Shown here one piece after another: positions 35,941 to 47,599 of a DNA stretch of 64,000 nt. Origin of the DNA: Paramacrobiotus metropolitanus. Taxonomy: Eukaryota; Tardigrada; Eutardigrada; Parachela; Macrobiotidae. The notes under the pieces are model-generated. The model did not search any database, was not told the origin of the DNA, and worked only from the letters and a program-made list of their open reading frames with translations. The number at the start of each line of letters is the position of its first letter. Positions within the stretch are counted from its first letter, which is position 1. The DNA is taken from positions 124,001 to 188,000 of the forward strand of contig NW_026570346.1 of assembly GCF_019649055.1 (NCBI RefSeq). The letters are read 5' to 3'. A program made the translations under genes and the position numbers.

Positions 35941-36845
35941 TTCCCTCCTTTTTGTTTTGGCTCGTTTGTATACAGTGTCTCTTATGGGAACAGGAAAACT
36001 ACTATGCTTGTACATTACCAAAATATTGGGAAGTATGAAAGGTCATTTCGGAACATTACGCTACGATAGTATATTTGGGGTACTTGAAGCGCTGTAGCAT
36101 TAACACACTGCTCTGTAAATGAAAATCACCCTAACAAGTGCGATATCAGTACAGTTACCATTCATTTTTAATGGAACTTTCAACCAAAAAGCAGTGAGTG
36201 TTAAAATGTACCGATACGGAGATGTACACGAATTTGCTGCTATGTACCGCCGCGATGTTCACTTCACAATATCGTATTACAGCTGATTTCCTTTAGTCTT
36301 CCAGCGGATATTATGGGTATTTGGTCAAATGCGGCAGACAACAGACTCATGTCCGCTGGCGAACCTTGACCGTGATGGCCGAGTACTAACAGAGAATTTC
36401 GCTGTTGTTCCGCATAAGGAGAATTCGCTTCGAATAGATACACTAACCCGTCTGACCGTAAACTGGTCCCGGTTTTTCAGTCCTGAATGGAGGATGCTAC
36501 TGATTAAATAACAAAATAGTTATTTATTGCTACGTGTGTGTTATGACGACCGTTTTATTGTAGGAGTACGCAGCAGTAAAGGTCAAAAGATTTATGTATT
36601 ATCTCAGTTTATCTGTAAGTTTATTTACCGCGCCCTGCAAGGTCGAATAGTTAACTCCAAAACATCACGAAATACACAGTTACACGCGCATTTCGGGTGT
36701 ATGCAGGACTCAGTGAGCGTGTTAATAAGTAACTGTTTTATTTGATATGAGCATATGTGCAGATGAGAATTAATGCAGCAGCGAATCGCCACTGTGGTAC
36801 TGTAAATGAATTACAGTCAAGTAGAACAGCTGCTGCATTTCATTT
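35941..36845. other. No gene seen
   Basis: Unique-looking, mildly AT-rich DNA between duplicate copy B and a MITE. Open frames are at most 72 codons. Confidence 0.5.
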
Positions 36846-36851
36846 GATTAA

Positions 36852-37412
36852 GGAATTTGGCCCGGTACATAGCACCAAATTTGTACACATCCACGGCATC
36901 TTTCGCTGTCGCGCACTCCCAAACACTTTTTTGCATTGCTTTATGATATTTTGTAGTCAAAGGATTCGTATACCTAGGCGAAAAAACCGTTTGTGCGCGC
37001 AACATCCGGTTCGGGAGTTATCAGTGAAATAAAATGCCAAAATTTCAAACGCGCGGAGGCGTACCAAAAGTCTCATTATGAATCGATGCTCTTCAAATTT
37101 TGCATGAAAGCGCACATTACTATGAAGGTCATTTTAGCACCGAACCAGCTTTTCCCGTTTTTCCCCCAAATTTTAAATTAATTTTTAAAATTTGAAAAAA
37201 ATGGTGGAAGGCTGGTTCCGTGCTACCTAAAATGACCTTCATAGTAATGCGCTTTCGTCAAAAGTGAAAAACATCGATTCATAATGAACTTTGGTACGCC
37301 CAAACTTTTGGAATTTTATTTCACTAATAACTCCCGAACCGGATGTTGCGCGCCCAAACGGTTTTTTGGCTATGTACGAATCCTTTGGCTAGAAAATATC
37401 ATAAAGCAATGC
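36852..37412. mobile_element. TTAA MITE, younger copy
   Basis: After TTAA (36848-36851) it starts GGAATTTGGCCCGGTACATA. Both inner arms are well kept (CATCCGGTTCGGGAGTTATC and its inverse ATAACTCCCGAACCGGATG), as is the central inverted pair around 37140-37260. The outermost right arm is missing after CATAAAGCAATGCAAAGAAG. It has no counterpart in copy A. Confidence 0.85.
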
Positions 37413-37469
37413 AAAGAAGTAGGATAAACAGCACATCTCATATATTTTGTTTATTCAGGAATCATTTCA

Positions 37470-37845
37470 AATTAAGTATCTGTACTCATACCGTCATACG
37501 TACCACAGGAGTCTTAATGCGCCGGTTTTGACGTACCATAGTCTAGACAATATCGTAATTAAATATCAGTTTTGGCAAAAATGTTCCAAACTGTTAATAA
37601 TTGCCGAGTAATAAATATTTACGATTCTTTCTCGCAGCATTCGTAATACTGTCAAAAACCATAAAACAATACAGACCGGCACTAATCGGTCACGCTTCAG
37701 TGCTCTGTTAACTGTGAGGTTTAATCCGCAGTAACCCAAATAATGTTTGATAACTGTTCCTCCTCGGTAGTGGAGAAGAGAGAGTTAACGTACGGTAGTA
37801 AAGATAATTTACTGCAAAAAATCTATGCGCCGCCGATTAAGTGCT
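37470..37845. repeat. Segmental duplication, 5' flank of MIF copy B
   Basis: Counterpart of 16720-17076. It continues uninterrupted through GCCGATTAAGTGCTCG, giving the empty site for the 17081 MITE. Confidence 0.85.
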
Positions 37846-38099
37846 CGTTCACTTTTATATTAGCGTGAAATTACAGAATAAAGTAACCTTCTCAGTTTGT
37901 CCGGTTAAGGGCGACTTGTAGGGTATTGCCAGTCCTGCGACTTGTACCTCCCGGCAGTTTGAGCACAACGAGCTACGCGTTCACAGAAAACTTAAAAGCG
38001 GCAAATTTGTATACAGAACACATCATTCTGCGAATTCACTTGTTCAAACACAGTGTTCTCAGCAGTCCCGTTCTTCGTCCGCGACTAGTCATCAACAGC

Positions 38100-38490
38100 A
38101 TGCCGCTCATTCAACTGAGCATCAGCCTTTCCGAAACCGATTTCCCCGCGAATTTCCACGAAGAGTTGACAACGATGCTGGGACAATTGCTGCAAGAGAA
38201 TCCCAAGGTAAGCAAACTGTCAGGCGCGGTTTTCCCCAGATACACTTCAGAGTGTGACCTTTCGCAGCACATCTTGGTGTGCATCAGCACCGATCAGATC
38301 CTGACGTGCGCCGGCACCACGGAGGCCTGCGCGTTCGGTAACGTGGCGTCCATCGGAAACTCTGTTGGAACGGGCAACGACGCTTACTTCGAAGCTATGC
38401 GAATTCGTTTATGAGGAACGGGGAATCGATGATTCGCGATTATCCAGCAAACGACGTGGGTTTCCACGGCTATTTCTGCTTGTGGACGTT
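38100..38490 (+). pseudogene. MIF-family pseudogene (locus 5), intron 2 deleted
   Basis: Exon 1 (38100-38207) is open and starts MPLIQLSISL. The active-site lysine codon is glutamate (QENPK). Intron 1 is 60 bp (38208-38267). Exon 2 has CAGTTEACAFGNVASIGN, then the same 2-nt loss as locus 1, giving EAMRIRL-stop at 38414. The exon 2 end (GATGATTCGCG) is fused directly to ATTATCCAGCAAACGACGTG of exon 3, so intron 2 plus the first 20 nt of exon 3 are gone. A GCG microhomology at the join favours a deletion over a processed copy, since intron 1 is kept. Confidence 0.88.
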
Positions 38491-38844
38491 GTGTAGCCAA
38501 ATTAAGCGTCTCACTGACTTTTCTGTTGCTCTCTGGCTGCGATGTCGAAGCAAGTACCGGCGGCCGTATATAAAGTAACTATGTAATTGTTGTACTAGCA
38601 GTTATTCTATAGCTTTGTTTGAGTACTACTGCGATTCGTTTTACGCTGTAAACTTTGCGGTCTTGAGAAAGTTTTTTTTAGTGTTTCCATAGAACACTCT
38701 GACAAGATGCGAAAGCCACAAAATGTTCTTCAACGTAGGGTTGCTTAATTTAGCAATTCAGTGATTAAACTCCATTCAGCTATCGCAGCTCGCAAGGCAC
38801 TGACAGACCGGAGCGCAGCTCTCATGGTAGGGACAGCGATCTCA

Positions 38845-39330
38845 TATGCACAACATCCGGTTAGGTAGTTATGTGTGTACAAAAATTCCTAAAAGCTTGA
38901 GTGCATTTAGCTATACCAATACTCTCATCATGGACCGATCTTCTTTAAGATTTGCATGTAAAGGCACTTATGCACGAAGATCGTTCGTACAATGAACCGC
39001 GGTTGTACCTGTTTTTCGAATTGAGCAAAAAGTTTTATAACTGCGGCAAACATAAAAAAATGGGAAAGGTTGACGCAGATAATTTCGCTCACGAGGAGTG
39101 TGGCGTCAAGTACTATTTACGCTAAGAAAAAATCTCCCGGTATATTGTACCAAATTCGCATACACGCACGAAAACTTTCATTTGTTCGCACTATTAAGCT
39201 TTTTTTGGTTTGTTCTATGACATCACCAAGCTTTGTTTCCTGTTTTTTGTGACATTACTTAGCCAAATAATTGTGTACATATACAGAGTCGGTACATAGG
39301 CGTGAAAACCGTTTTTCGCGCACGGTTTTA
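38845..39330. mobile_element. Two TTAA-MITE fragments
   Basis: 38845-39030 carries CAACATCCGGTTAGG, ATGGACCGATCTTCTTTAA and GCACGAAGATCGTT. 39140-39330 carries ATTGTACCAAATTCGCATAC, CACGCACGAAAACTTTCA and GGCGTGAAAACCGTTT. Both are arms of the same family with ends lost. Confidence 0.7.
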
Positions 39331-39473
39331 GCATCTTGTTAGAGTCCTGGGTACAAACAGTAACAAAAACATCTTTATACAGCACATTTTGTGCTAATAT
39401 GCCAAACGAATCGCCATAAGACTCAAACGAAACCAAGCCCAGTTGCTTGTAAGAACAATTTCGAATTTTGAAC

Positions 39474-39620
39474 GCGCAGGCTTCCGTGGTGCCTCCGCAC
39501 GTCAGGAACTGATCGGTGCTGATGCACACCGAGATGTGCTGCAAAAGGTCACACTTTGAACACGCGTATGGCAAAAACCGCGAGTGACAGTTCGCTTACG
39601 TTGGGATTCTTTGTATTTAT
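39474..39620 (-). pseudogene. MIF-family fragment (locus 6)
   Basis: On the minus strand: CAAAGAATCCCAAC (end of exon 1), a roughly 61-bp intron 1 with GTAAGC and TTTTGCAG, then exon 2 HISVCISTDQFLTCGGTTEA up to CGCGTTC, where homology ends. It is inverted relative to its neighbours. Exon 3, most of exon 1 and the promoter are missing. Confidence 0.85.
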
Positions 39621-39629
39621 TACACAAGA

Positions 39630-40055
39630 AACGCAAGCAGTAACTGCACTGCCGATAAATAAAGGTAACGAAAGAAACGATCGCTGATATGATACTCACC
39701 ATTCGTTGTTCATGTTAAAATATGTAATTTCATCCGCTGCAAAGCCGCACGTTACAATATGAGCCATTCTACTCGTACATCAGCGGAAAGTAAAAATCAT
39801 TAGAAACAATTTAAATTTAGTTACTGCGTTTTTACCTAACACGAATGTGCATACACACACAATATTATAATATACTCGTATTTTACTATGCGCCCGAGAA
39901 ATTACATCCAAATTTACTACTTCACTACCGAGCTATGAATGATTATGGACTATCTTATTTTCTTCGCAGCAATGCTCGCCCAGACTTGTAGTCCCTGATG
40001 GGTTTGTCTGCTCTTGTGTCGTAATAAAAATAATAATTTATGATTTTAGCGACAG
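39630..40055. other. No gene seen
   Basis: AT-rich, with no repeat or coding signal except a GTTTGTCTGCTCTTG phrase also seen near 43675. Confidence 0.45.
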
Positions 40056-40396
40056 TGATCGGGAATAGTAGTTCAGCGCTAATCGGCCATTTACCAGTGA
40101 TGCGCTGACTGTAATCCGCCATAATCGTTCATAACAGAATTTCGCAAATGAACTGAAAAATTCTAAAACCATGTGATCACGTAACGGAGCAATGATTTAC
40201 CGCATACCTTCTTTTGAGCGGCCGATTAAGTGCTTTTGAATGACTATCAACGTGACTTTCCCGCATAGAATGACCTTCCAAGTTTGCCCGGTTAACGGCG
40301 TTCTAGGGTACTGTCGGTCGTGTGACTGTCGTTCCCCGGAAGTTTGTCTGGGCCTTTCGATGTCAGCCGCTAGAACTGTTTGTCCCCCGAAAGCTT

Positions 40397-40402
40397 TATA
40401 AG
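40397..40402 (+). promoter_or_regulatory. TATA element of MIF locus 7
   Basis: AAGCTTTATAAGCGTCGG, 95-100 bp before the ATG, in a conserved upstream block shared with locus 4. Confidence 0.7.
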
Positions 40403-40496
40403 CGTCGGACTTGTTTACCAACACATCAGTTTTTTCGAACACAAACTGAGTGTTCTCCGCAGTATTGCTTCGTCCACACCGATCGTCGGTCGAACC

Positions 40497-41144
40497 ATGC
40501 TGCTCTTTCAGTTGAGCACCAACCTTTCCAAATCTGATTTCCCCGCACATTTCCACGAAGACTTAACGAAGATGCTGGGACAGTTGCTGCAAAAGAATCC
40601 CAACGTAAGCAAGTTGTCACATACGGTTTTCCCAAGATATGCTTGTCCAAAGTTTGACCTTTTGCAGCACATCTCGGTGAGCATCAGCACCGATCAATTC
40701 CTAACGTGCGGAGGCACTGCGGAAACCTGCGCGTTCGGCAGCTTGGCGTCCACCGGCAACTTTGTTAGCAAGTATAACGATTCTTACATAGAGGCGATGT
40801 CTGAGTTTATCTACGAAAAACTGGGAATTCATGACTCGCGGTAACGAGAAATGTATATCTTTAACCGCAATAACGAAACGGTTTTGTTTTCGGCATATAT
40901 AAAAGTGTACATACGTATACATCTAAGTATACATAAGTATATATAAAAATATACAAATATAAAATTATATATAAATGTATAAAGGTATACGGGTATGATC
41001 GTTTTTCCTTGGGCGTCGTAATAACTGAGATGTTTTGGCAGGTTCACGCTGTTCCTCAGCGATTACCCAGCGAGCGAAGTTGGATTCCACGGCATGGCGA
41101 GGGATAGCTTTAGGCAGAGGTCGCAGACAGCACCCGCTGCCTAA
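40497..41144 (+). CDS. MIF-like protein (locus 7), Pro2 replaced by Leu
   Basis: Exons are 40497-40604, 40668-40840 and 41042-41144, encoding 127 aa. Intron 1 is 63 bp, phase 0, after codon 36; intron 2 is 201 bp, phase 2, in Arg94. The frame is fully open and splice sites are consensus. The N-terminus is MLLFQLSTNLSKSDF: the second codon is CTG (Leu) where MIF needs proline as its N-terminal base, so tautomerase chemistry should be abolished. K33, FLTCGGTAETCAF, the SLASTGN loop and the FTLFLSDYPASEVGF C-terminal strand are kept. The tail ends RDSFRQRSQTAPAA. It might be a non-catalytic MIF, or an allele or paralog at the start of decay. The upstream block and TATA box are present. Confidence 0.85.
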
Positions 41145-41389
41145 GTGGTCCCAAAGCGTTCCTGTCATTTCCTTCTCATAGACTTTGTCCGGCTCAATTA
41201 CCCCATTTCGCCTATCCGGCTAATCGGCTGTGTAATGTACTGGGTTTTGTGTTTCTCGATGAAGTTCCGCGGCGGCGATTTTTTGGCTGATCGCTGTCTA
41301 AAACCAAGTACCGGCCACTGGATAGAAATCGCCTGTCGGAATTGCTTGCACGAGAAATTGTGGCATAATTTTTTTGGAATCCTCCCGTG

Positions 41390-42470
41390 ATTTGTTTGAC
41401 ACTTTGAGCTTTCTTGTTTAGAGATTGTTCTATGTTTGTATCAAACATTCGTACCTGATTTCAGAACCGCAAATAATTATCCTGCAATGAAGGAATGCGT
41501 ATCATCGCCGCATCGCGTAAAGCTGCATATAACAATATAATCACGTATCGTAATAACATGCGCGTAAATAGCTGGAATGACCCATCAAGGACATGTTCTG
41601 TTATTCTGTCACCGGAAGCGGAAGTTGGCTAGACTCGACACGCTACCATCGGCCGGCAGTTACGTAAATAGAAATCGCCGCAATGCAGACATTTCTCGTC
41701 TGTCAGATTGGCATTAGCTTTTTGACGAGAATCCTTCTTTAATGCAAAAAGCACCTCATTTTTTTCCGCTTATTAATAATAACTGCCGTATCCCAACCGT
41801 ATCTCTGCATGCCGAGAGTATTCAACTGGAAAACACGAACATTATTCGGATACTGGAAAGATGCTCGACGGATACAGTTAAGATGCATTAAGACTGCGCT
41901 ATTGCAGTACAATCGAGACAACAGGCAAAAGTGTGCTTTCGATGAAGGTGTTAATGTTATAAATGCAAAATAATCTGTCGGGGGACGATGGAAGGTTTTT
42001 CTTATCTTGATACTATTCTCGACATCTCCAAGTTGTTTATTTCTGTGTGCGTTTTTTCGGAGTTCCTTGCGTTCATTATTGATATCTCCTATAAACGTAT
42101 TTGCCATCTGCAGCTTTACTGGATCTGATGTGTCAGTATCTGAACGTGGGTGACGAGCTTTGTGGCGCGAGATCCTGGATTCTCAACTAATGACGAAATT
42201 ACGGGCATCAGAACCAAAATGCCGGGAATTCTCTTGATGATAGCGGTGCAAATCGGTAGTTTTTGCTCCCGAAGGATTTAACTACTAAGTGTACTCGTAC
42301 ACTGTGACTGATTTGTCGTACGTTGATCCCAGAGTTCTTCGTGTGCAGCGCGTATTGGTCATGTGTGGATGGGTTCGTGATGATGACGACTCTCGCTCAT
42401 CCGTCCGAACCGGGATGTCGAACGAGGCATCCCGTTCCGAGCGATTAGCAAGGCTCGTCGTCTGATAAAA
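41390..42470. repeat. MIF downstream block, copy 3 of 3
   Basis: Collinear with 20380-21700 and 27840-28990. It ends in CATCCGTCCGAACCGGGATG...GGCATCCCGTTCCGAGCG, a self-complementary motif also found at about 21465, 28805 and, degenerate, 47240. Confidence 0.8.
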
Positions 42471-42769
42471 GTTCGCAATCGACATAATCAGCTCCTAATC
42501 GAGTCGTTGCTATAGCTACCCATCATCATGTATACACAACGTGCATACGTGCATATCCACAATCCATATCCACAATAAATACGGGTACTACGTAATAATA
42601 ATATTATACCTGTATGACTGTATCTATCTGTTTCCTCAAGTGCTACGGATATACGATACGTGCTCGTATGTGTCATCTGTAGATACCTGTGGAGTATGTA
42701 CATGTAGATATGTATGGAAAACAAACAAATATTATTTTAATGTATGAGCATATATGAGAATATCTGTTA

Positions 42770-44750
42770 ACACATGTTGATCTTCTGGGACATCTGTTCG
42801 TAGATGGATTTCCATCCGGATATGAGAAACCCCTTCAAAAGATCCAGACGGCAAAATAACCAAGCAATGCCTAGAGATACGCTAGCTGACTCGACTCGGA
42901 TTTGAAAAAACTGCAGTGACTCCTGGATTTTCGGCTGGTGTGCCGACAATCCTTGGGTTCTGGAAGCCAATTTCGCAACTATACTACACAATATTCCATG
43001 GGCCGTAGTTGGGTCGCCGTCTCCGCCGCGGAGCACCGCCGCGTGTTTATCCCACTGCACGGCGGAATCATATCAAGTATGGGTATCCCGTACTGCCAAA
43101 GCACTGGCAGTGCTCCTCATGATCACACCACGACATCGATTAAGCACGCGATGGCTTTGACTGTGTGCGCAGCGCATTCCACCACCGCGTCGACATCCTG
43201 AATGTATTCCAGCCGCCCACCACCCCTTGCTGGTCCTGATTTGAGGAGAGAAACAGCTCACGTACAGCGACAAAATCTTTCAAGGATTTTTTAACACTGT
43301 ACGCCGTGGTGCAGAGGCACTGCCTACGCGGATCTTACGACGTAGCCGGTTTTCGATTCCCCCGTCGGTGGATTTTGCGGAACATTTCTCGGTTTCCTTC
43401 GGATGGTGCCCTGCTAAGTCCGGCATTTAAGAGCCAGCCAAATGAATCGGCTGAGAGGCAGATTGTTCATTTTTTCTGGTAAGTCATCTGACTGGCATCA
43501 CGTACGTTTGCAATGCGTCTGGTGAACGCTTTTGAACGGATTCAAAAAATCAATATAGAGATACTCAATGTTAGCGGTGTTGGCTTCTTTTAAGTTTGCT
43601 CTGAAATCCGTCGATCTGTTCGAATCTCTTTTTTTATTGTTAACCTTTAGCTGTTTTTTACCGACCAGACGTGGTTGTCTGCTCTTGATATATGAATGAA
43701 TGAATCAGCCAGCAGCCGCCGGAAACGCAGCCATCCGTTCGGCCGTCGGGTTGATCAGATATGAAGGCACAGTAAGTAATCAATAAAATCCGGTATCACG
43801 GATTTTAACATTTTCGTATAACGCTTCGATGGCTACTTCGACGTTTTCGCATTCCGGACAGACACGGCATTCTCCGCGTGGTTCCACTTTCGAGAGCTGG
43901 ATAATCTTTTATCATTCTCGTGTACACGCTTGCATAAACACAATGATTCAAAAAACTTTAGAGGACCCGCAAAAGCGTACAGATGCAAGTAGACATTAGA
44001 CTTACACCTAGTGAAAGGTAAGAATTGAGAGGATAAACGATTGCCGTGTAAAGCACGTTTATCGTCTGTTTACGAGGTCACGGAAAGATCTTTCAGCGCA
44101 TCTTGCGACAGCAGTGTAAACTTGTAAATGACGGTGATTATCCGTTTTAAGATATTTATCGTTTTATCCGATTTGTGTAGCCATGAAAGCGATACAATGG
44201 TGAGTAACTACGCTCGGATTCTCGAAATGTCGGTTTCCGGTGATCGGTGCAACGGGAACCCAGGGCGCAATTCCCAATGCGCCGCTTATCTCCGTAGCCC
44301 TGATCGCGTCCGAAAAGCGCCGAACATCATCCCATTAGAGAATTTTACCCTCCCGCGATCCTGGTTTGGATTAGGAAGAGCAGGTACAATACTTTGTAAT
44401 TGCAATATGAATATAATTCTTATCAGGGTGATTTCTTTATTTTGTCTTTCTCGTGGTGAAGGATAACAAAATACGTATATACGAAGCACCGGTACGGCAG
44501 TATAAGGCTCCCGTCGAAACGTGATGTTCACCTTAAGAATCTGCAGATTTCAACTGCATCTGTATGAATCTGCTAAGCCGTCCGCAATATCTGCCGTGAA
44601 CTGAGTAGCACTTTACACGCTGCTGCATTCCATAACCAGTTGGCGCTAACATCATCCTTCAGGCTATTTAATAATTATCATAATACCATATTTACATAAA
44701 CATTCGTTTCTTTCAGGATGATCTGTTGATGACTCAGCATCTGGTAATTG
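42770..44750. repeat. Segmental duplication, copy B (right part)
   Basis: Counterpart of 21940-23330. Its right half is also present in inverse orientation at 63.2-63.99 kb. No gene is supported. A stretch at 43440-44030 is not matched in copy A. Confidence 0.8.
43210..43414 (+). mobile_element. tRNA-derived SINE-like repeat, copy 3
   Basis: Upstream module CTCACGTACAGCGACAAAAT, tRNA-like ACGCCGTGGTGCAGAGGCAC, CTACGCGGATCTTACGACGTAG and GGTTTTCGATTCCCCC, and a decayed TTTCTCGGTTTCCTTCGGAT body. It sits in the same duplicated context as copy 2. Confidence 0.76.
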
Positions 44751-44866
44751 TGGAAGTTTGTGATGCAACCATCATCAAAAGAATCTCCCAACAGCAAAGT
44801 TTATAACAAAAATCAGAATCAGTCGGCAGTCGTATTCCAGCAAAACTTGAAAGATCAGGAGGCCCA

Positions 44867-45439
44867 TTAGCCAGCCGGTGCAGGCTGCAACCTCCTCCTC
44901 AACCTTTCACTCGTCAAGCCGTGGGAACCCCCTTCGTTCGCTGGATAATCGGTGGGGAACGGCGTGAACCTGTGAAAGCAGTTCATGTTGTTCCGAATCG
45001 CACAGAAAGAAAAACGTTGATATAACATCTTTTTAAGTAATGCAAATGCCAGTTCTTATTGGCGGATGCCATTAAATTATAGCGTTTTTCCATACCGCGA
45101 TTTATCGATTCGCAGCTTCTCATGTTGGAATTCGGGCATAGCTTCTACGTATGCATCATGGTCCTTTCCCGCAATGTTCCCGATGGAGGCGAAGTTGTCA
45201 AACGCGCCGTTTTCCGTGGTGCCGGCGCACGTCAGAAACTGATGGTTGCTGATGCACACCGAGTTGTGCTGCAAAAGGTCACGCTCTGAACAAGCGTACC
45301 TTGGCAAAACCGTGCTGGACAACTCGCTTACGTTGGGATTCTTTTGCAGCAGTTGTCCCAGCATCTTCGTCAAATCTTTGTGGAAAGGTGCGGGAATATC
45401 GGATTGGGAAAGGTTGGTACTCTGTTGAAAGAGCGGCAT
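44867..45439 (-). CDS. MIF-like tautomerase (locus 8), intact
   Basis: Exons are 45439-45332, 45268-45096 and 44969-44867 (127 aa). Intron 1 is 63 bp and intron 2 is 126 bp with a GTATGG donor. It starts MPLFQQSTNL with Pro2 and K33 kept. The MIF CxxC region reads TTENGAFDNF, so both cysteines are lost. The Ile65 equivalent (FASIGN) is present. The C-terminal exon FTPFPTDYPANEGG ends in SERLRRRLQPAPAG. The Tyr and Asn that line the human MIF pocket on the last strands (Tyr95, Asn97) are replaced, as in the whole family here. It is paired with locus 9, its closest relative, and both share long flanks in inverse orientation. Confidence 0.88.
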
Positions 45440-45553
45440 GATGTCGGTAGACGACCGTTGCGGACGAAGAACGTGACTGCTGAGAGATTTCTCTTTTTTT
45501 ACGGAGAAGCAATCGGTTTGTAGACTGATGTGCTTTGCTACACAAGTTTGTCG

Positions 45554-45559
45554 CTTATA
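45554..45559 (-). promoter_or_regulatory. TATA element of MIF locus 8
   Basis: Minus strand AAGCTTTATAAGCGACAAA, 115 bp before the ATG. Confidence 0.7.
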
Positions 45560-45939
45560 AAGCTTTTTTCAAGAGGTAGTTTGCTGGGCTCGGATCGAAG
45601 CGGCCAGACAAAATGCCTGAAGATACGAGTCACACGAGGGACGGTACCCTAGAATCGTCCTTAACCGAACGAAACTCGAAAGGTAATTCTATTCTGGGAA
45701 GTCACGCTAAGTCGTTCGTGACTTATATGGGTACTTAATCAGCAGCACTTTAGGTTTTTTGCAGTAAATCTTTACTAATATATGTGAACAGTGGTTTTAC
45801 CACTACTGAGAGTGAATATCTCAGGTCGCCGAGAACCACCGCAATTATGGCGGATTAAAGCTGGCAGTCCGCGGATCAGTGATGAATGGCCGATTGGCGC
45901 TGGTTTCTACCTTTCGCGATGGTTTACGAGGAAATTATA

Positions 45940-47590
45940 AATGCTGCGTGGAATATTCGATTGTGGATATCGTTGGCCCGGTAATTAAGTACCAATTCTA
46001 GAAGAACGTTTTTTTGCAATAATTTATATCGGAATTTTATCGCAAGTGTGGCTCGAATAAGTTTGCACATTATTAGTTGGTACTTGATTGCCAATAATTT
46101 AATGCAATGACTGAGCTACGTGCGGCTGCGAAGTTATTGAGAAACTCCGTAGAATAACTATTATTGATAACTACATTATTGCTTGCATTTTTCCATACAA
46201 ACAGGTGTACCGAAAGTCTTATTATGAGCCGTTCTTACACTGTAGCCGTCTGCGGCTGCCAGTCCAGTGCTCTGGAAAATAGAATTCGCAATCGAATCGA
46301 ATGCTATTGATTCGATCTTAATGTTTGACGAATTAGTAAAGACGAATACTCGCACCGACAAAAACGAGCAAAATAACTGTACTTTACAACTTTCCTGTCG
46401 TATAGCAGATAAAGCACGTAGCGTGAAGAAAATCACTTGAAGTTAAAATTAACTTTATTCAGTACATTTAAAAAAAGTTGATTTCGTTGTACAGATTCCA
46501 GATTTTGAATGCGTTCCTAAAATGCTCTGCTGAGCAACGATGAAACTGTGTCATACAAGCAAAATGCTGAACACAACTGACAACAAGCAGCAGTCACGCA
46601 GGCCCGACCGTTGTCTTTGCTCAGCCGGGCATCGCACGTGCATGCACCGATCAGCGAGGAATGTGTGATACATCGAAACATGGCTTGTGCTGTAAACCAT
46701 ATTCTGCGCTGTAACTGCTGTCAGAAACATCTTTTCGTCTCCGTTAGTTTTCAAGGCGACGGACAAAAATGTGTCGTCGATGAAGTTATTAGACGCAAGT
46801 ACCCAATGCAACATGTTCACCGTCGGATGTTGAAATATAAATCTCGGATTTTTGCAGTTGTTAACTAACGTTTCCTAGTGATCCCATCAAGAGTCCTTTG
46901 TATTACGGAGTCTGCTTGCGTTCGGTGGCTTCTTCTAACTCCAGTTAAGCGCATCGGTACTTTATCTACGGTAGCGTACTAGAACTTGTGGCTTTCGATA
47001 CATCAGGCCAAGTATCGTCACACAAGTATTCGGTTGCTGGCTTTCCTGTGCGAGATCATGCCAGTGGGAGATGGTAGAATGATCCCCTCGGTTTGCAACT
47101 GTCTGTAATACGGGGGAACTCGTGACGTATTTGGCTCGCTAGTGTGCACTTGTTACACGCTCCCTGGAAGAACCTCCCGAGCGACAATTCGAATAATCTC
47201 TTTGGCGCATGGTCTTGCTTTTGAACACGAGTGTTGCTCATCCGTCCAAACTCGGATGTCCAACGAGACATCTTGTCTGGACTGATTAACAACGCTCGTC
47301 GTCTGATGTTCTCGTAGCGTTTTCGCCAGGAATTCTGTTGTATTTTTTTATCATTTCCCTCCGTTTTCTCGGATGACGGGTTTCCCCAGGTCATCAGTTA
47401 TGTACTGTACCTTTACGCCAGAAATTAATCACCGGGCTGGTACGTTCTGTAAATATGGCATGATTTGCACAAGCATTTAATCGTCGGTTGTATGTTCTTG
47501 TTCTTTAGGAAGAGAAACTGAGAACTGCCCGGAAAGCGCCGATTGGGGAAGACTCATTGTTGGTTGCGTGTGTAAGAGTGATAAATGACC
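45940..47590. other. No gene seen
   Basis: Past the end of the duplicated block. A degenerate copy of the CATCCGTCCGAACCG motif lies at 47240. The short frames at 46551-46868 on both strands have no support. Confidence 0.45.
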
Positions 47591-47599
47591 AACGTTATA

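Noticed and set aside
40380-40844. 154-aa version of MIF locus 7 starting upstream of MLLF
   Set aside because: The extra N-terminal residues lie downstream of the TATA box in the 5' UTR and are not conserved as protein. The aligned start is the ATG at 40497.
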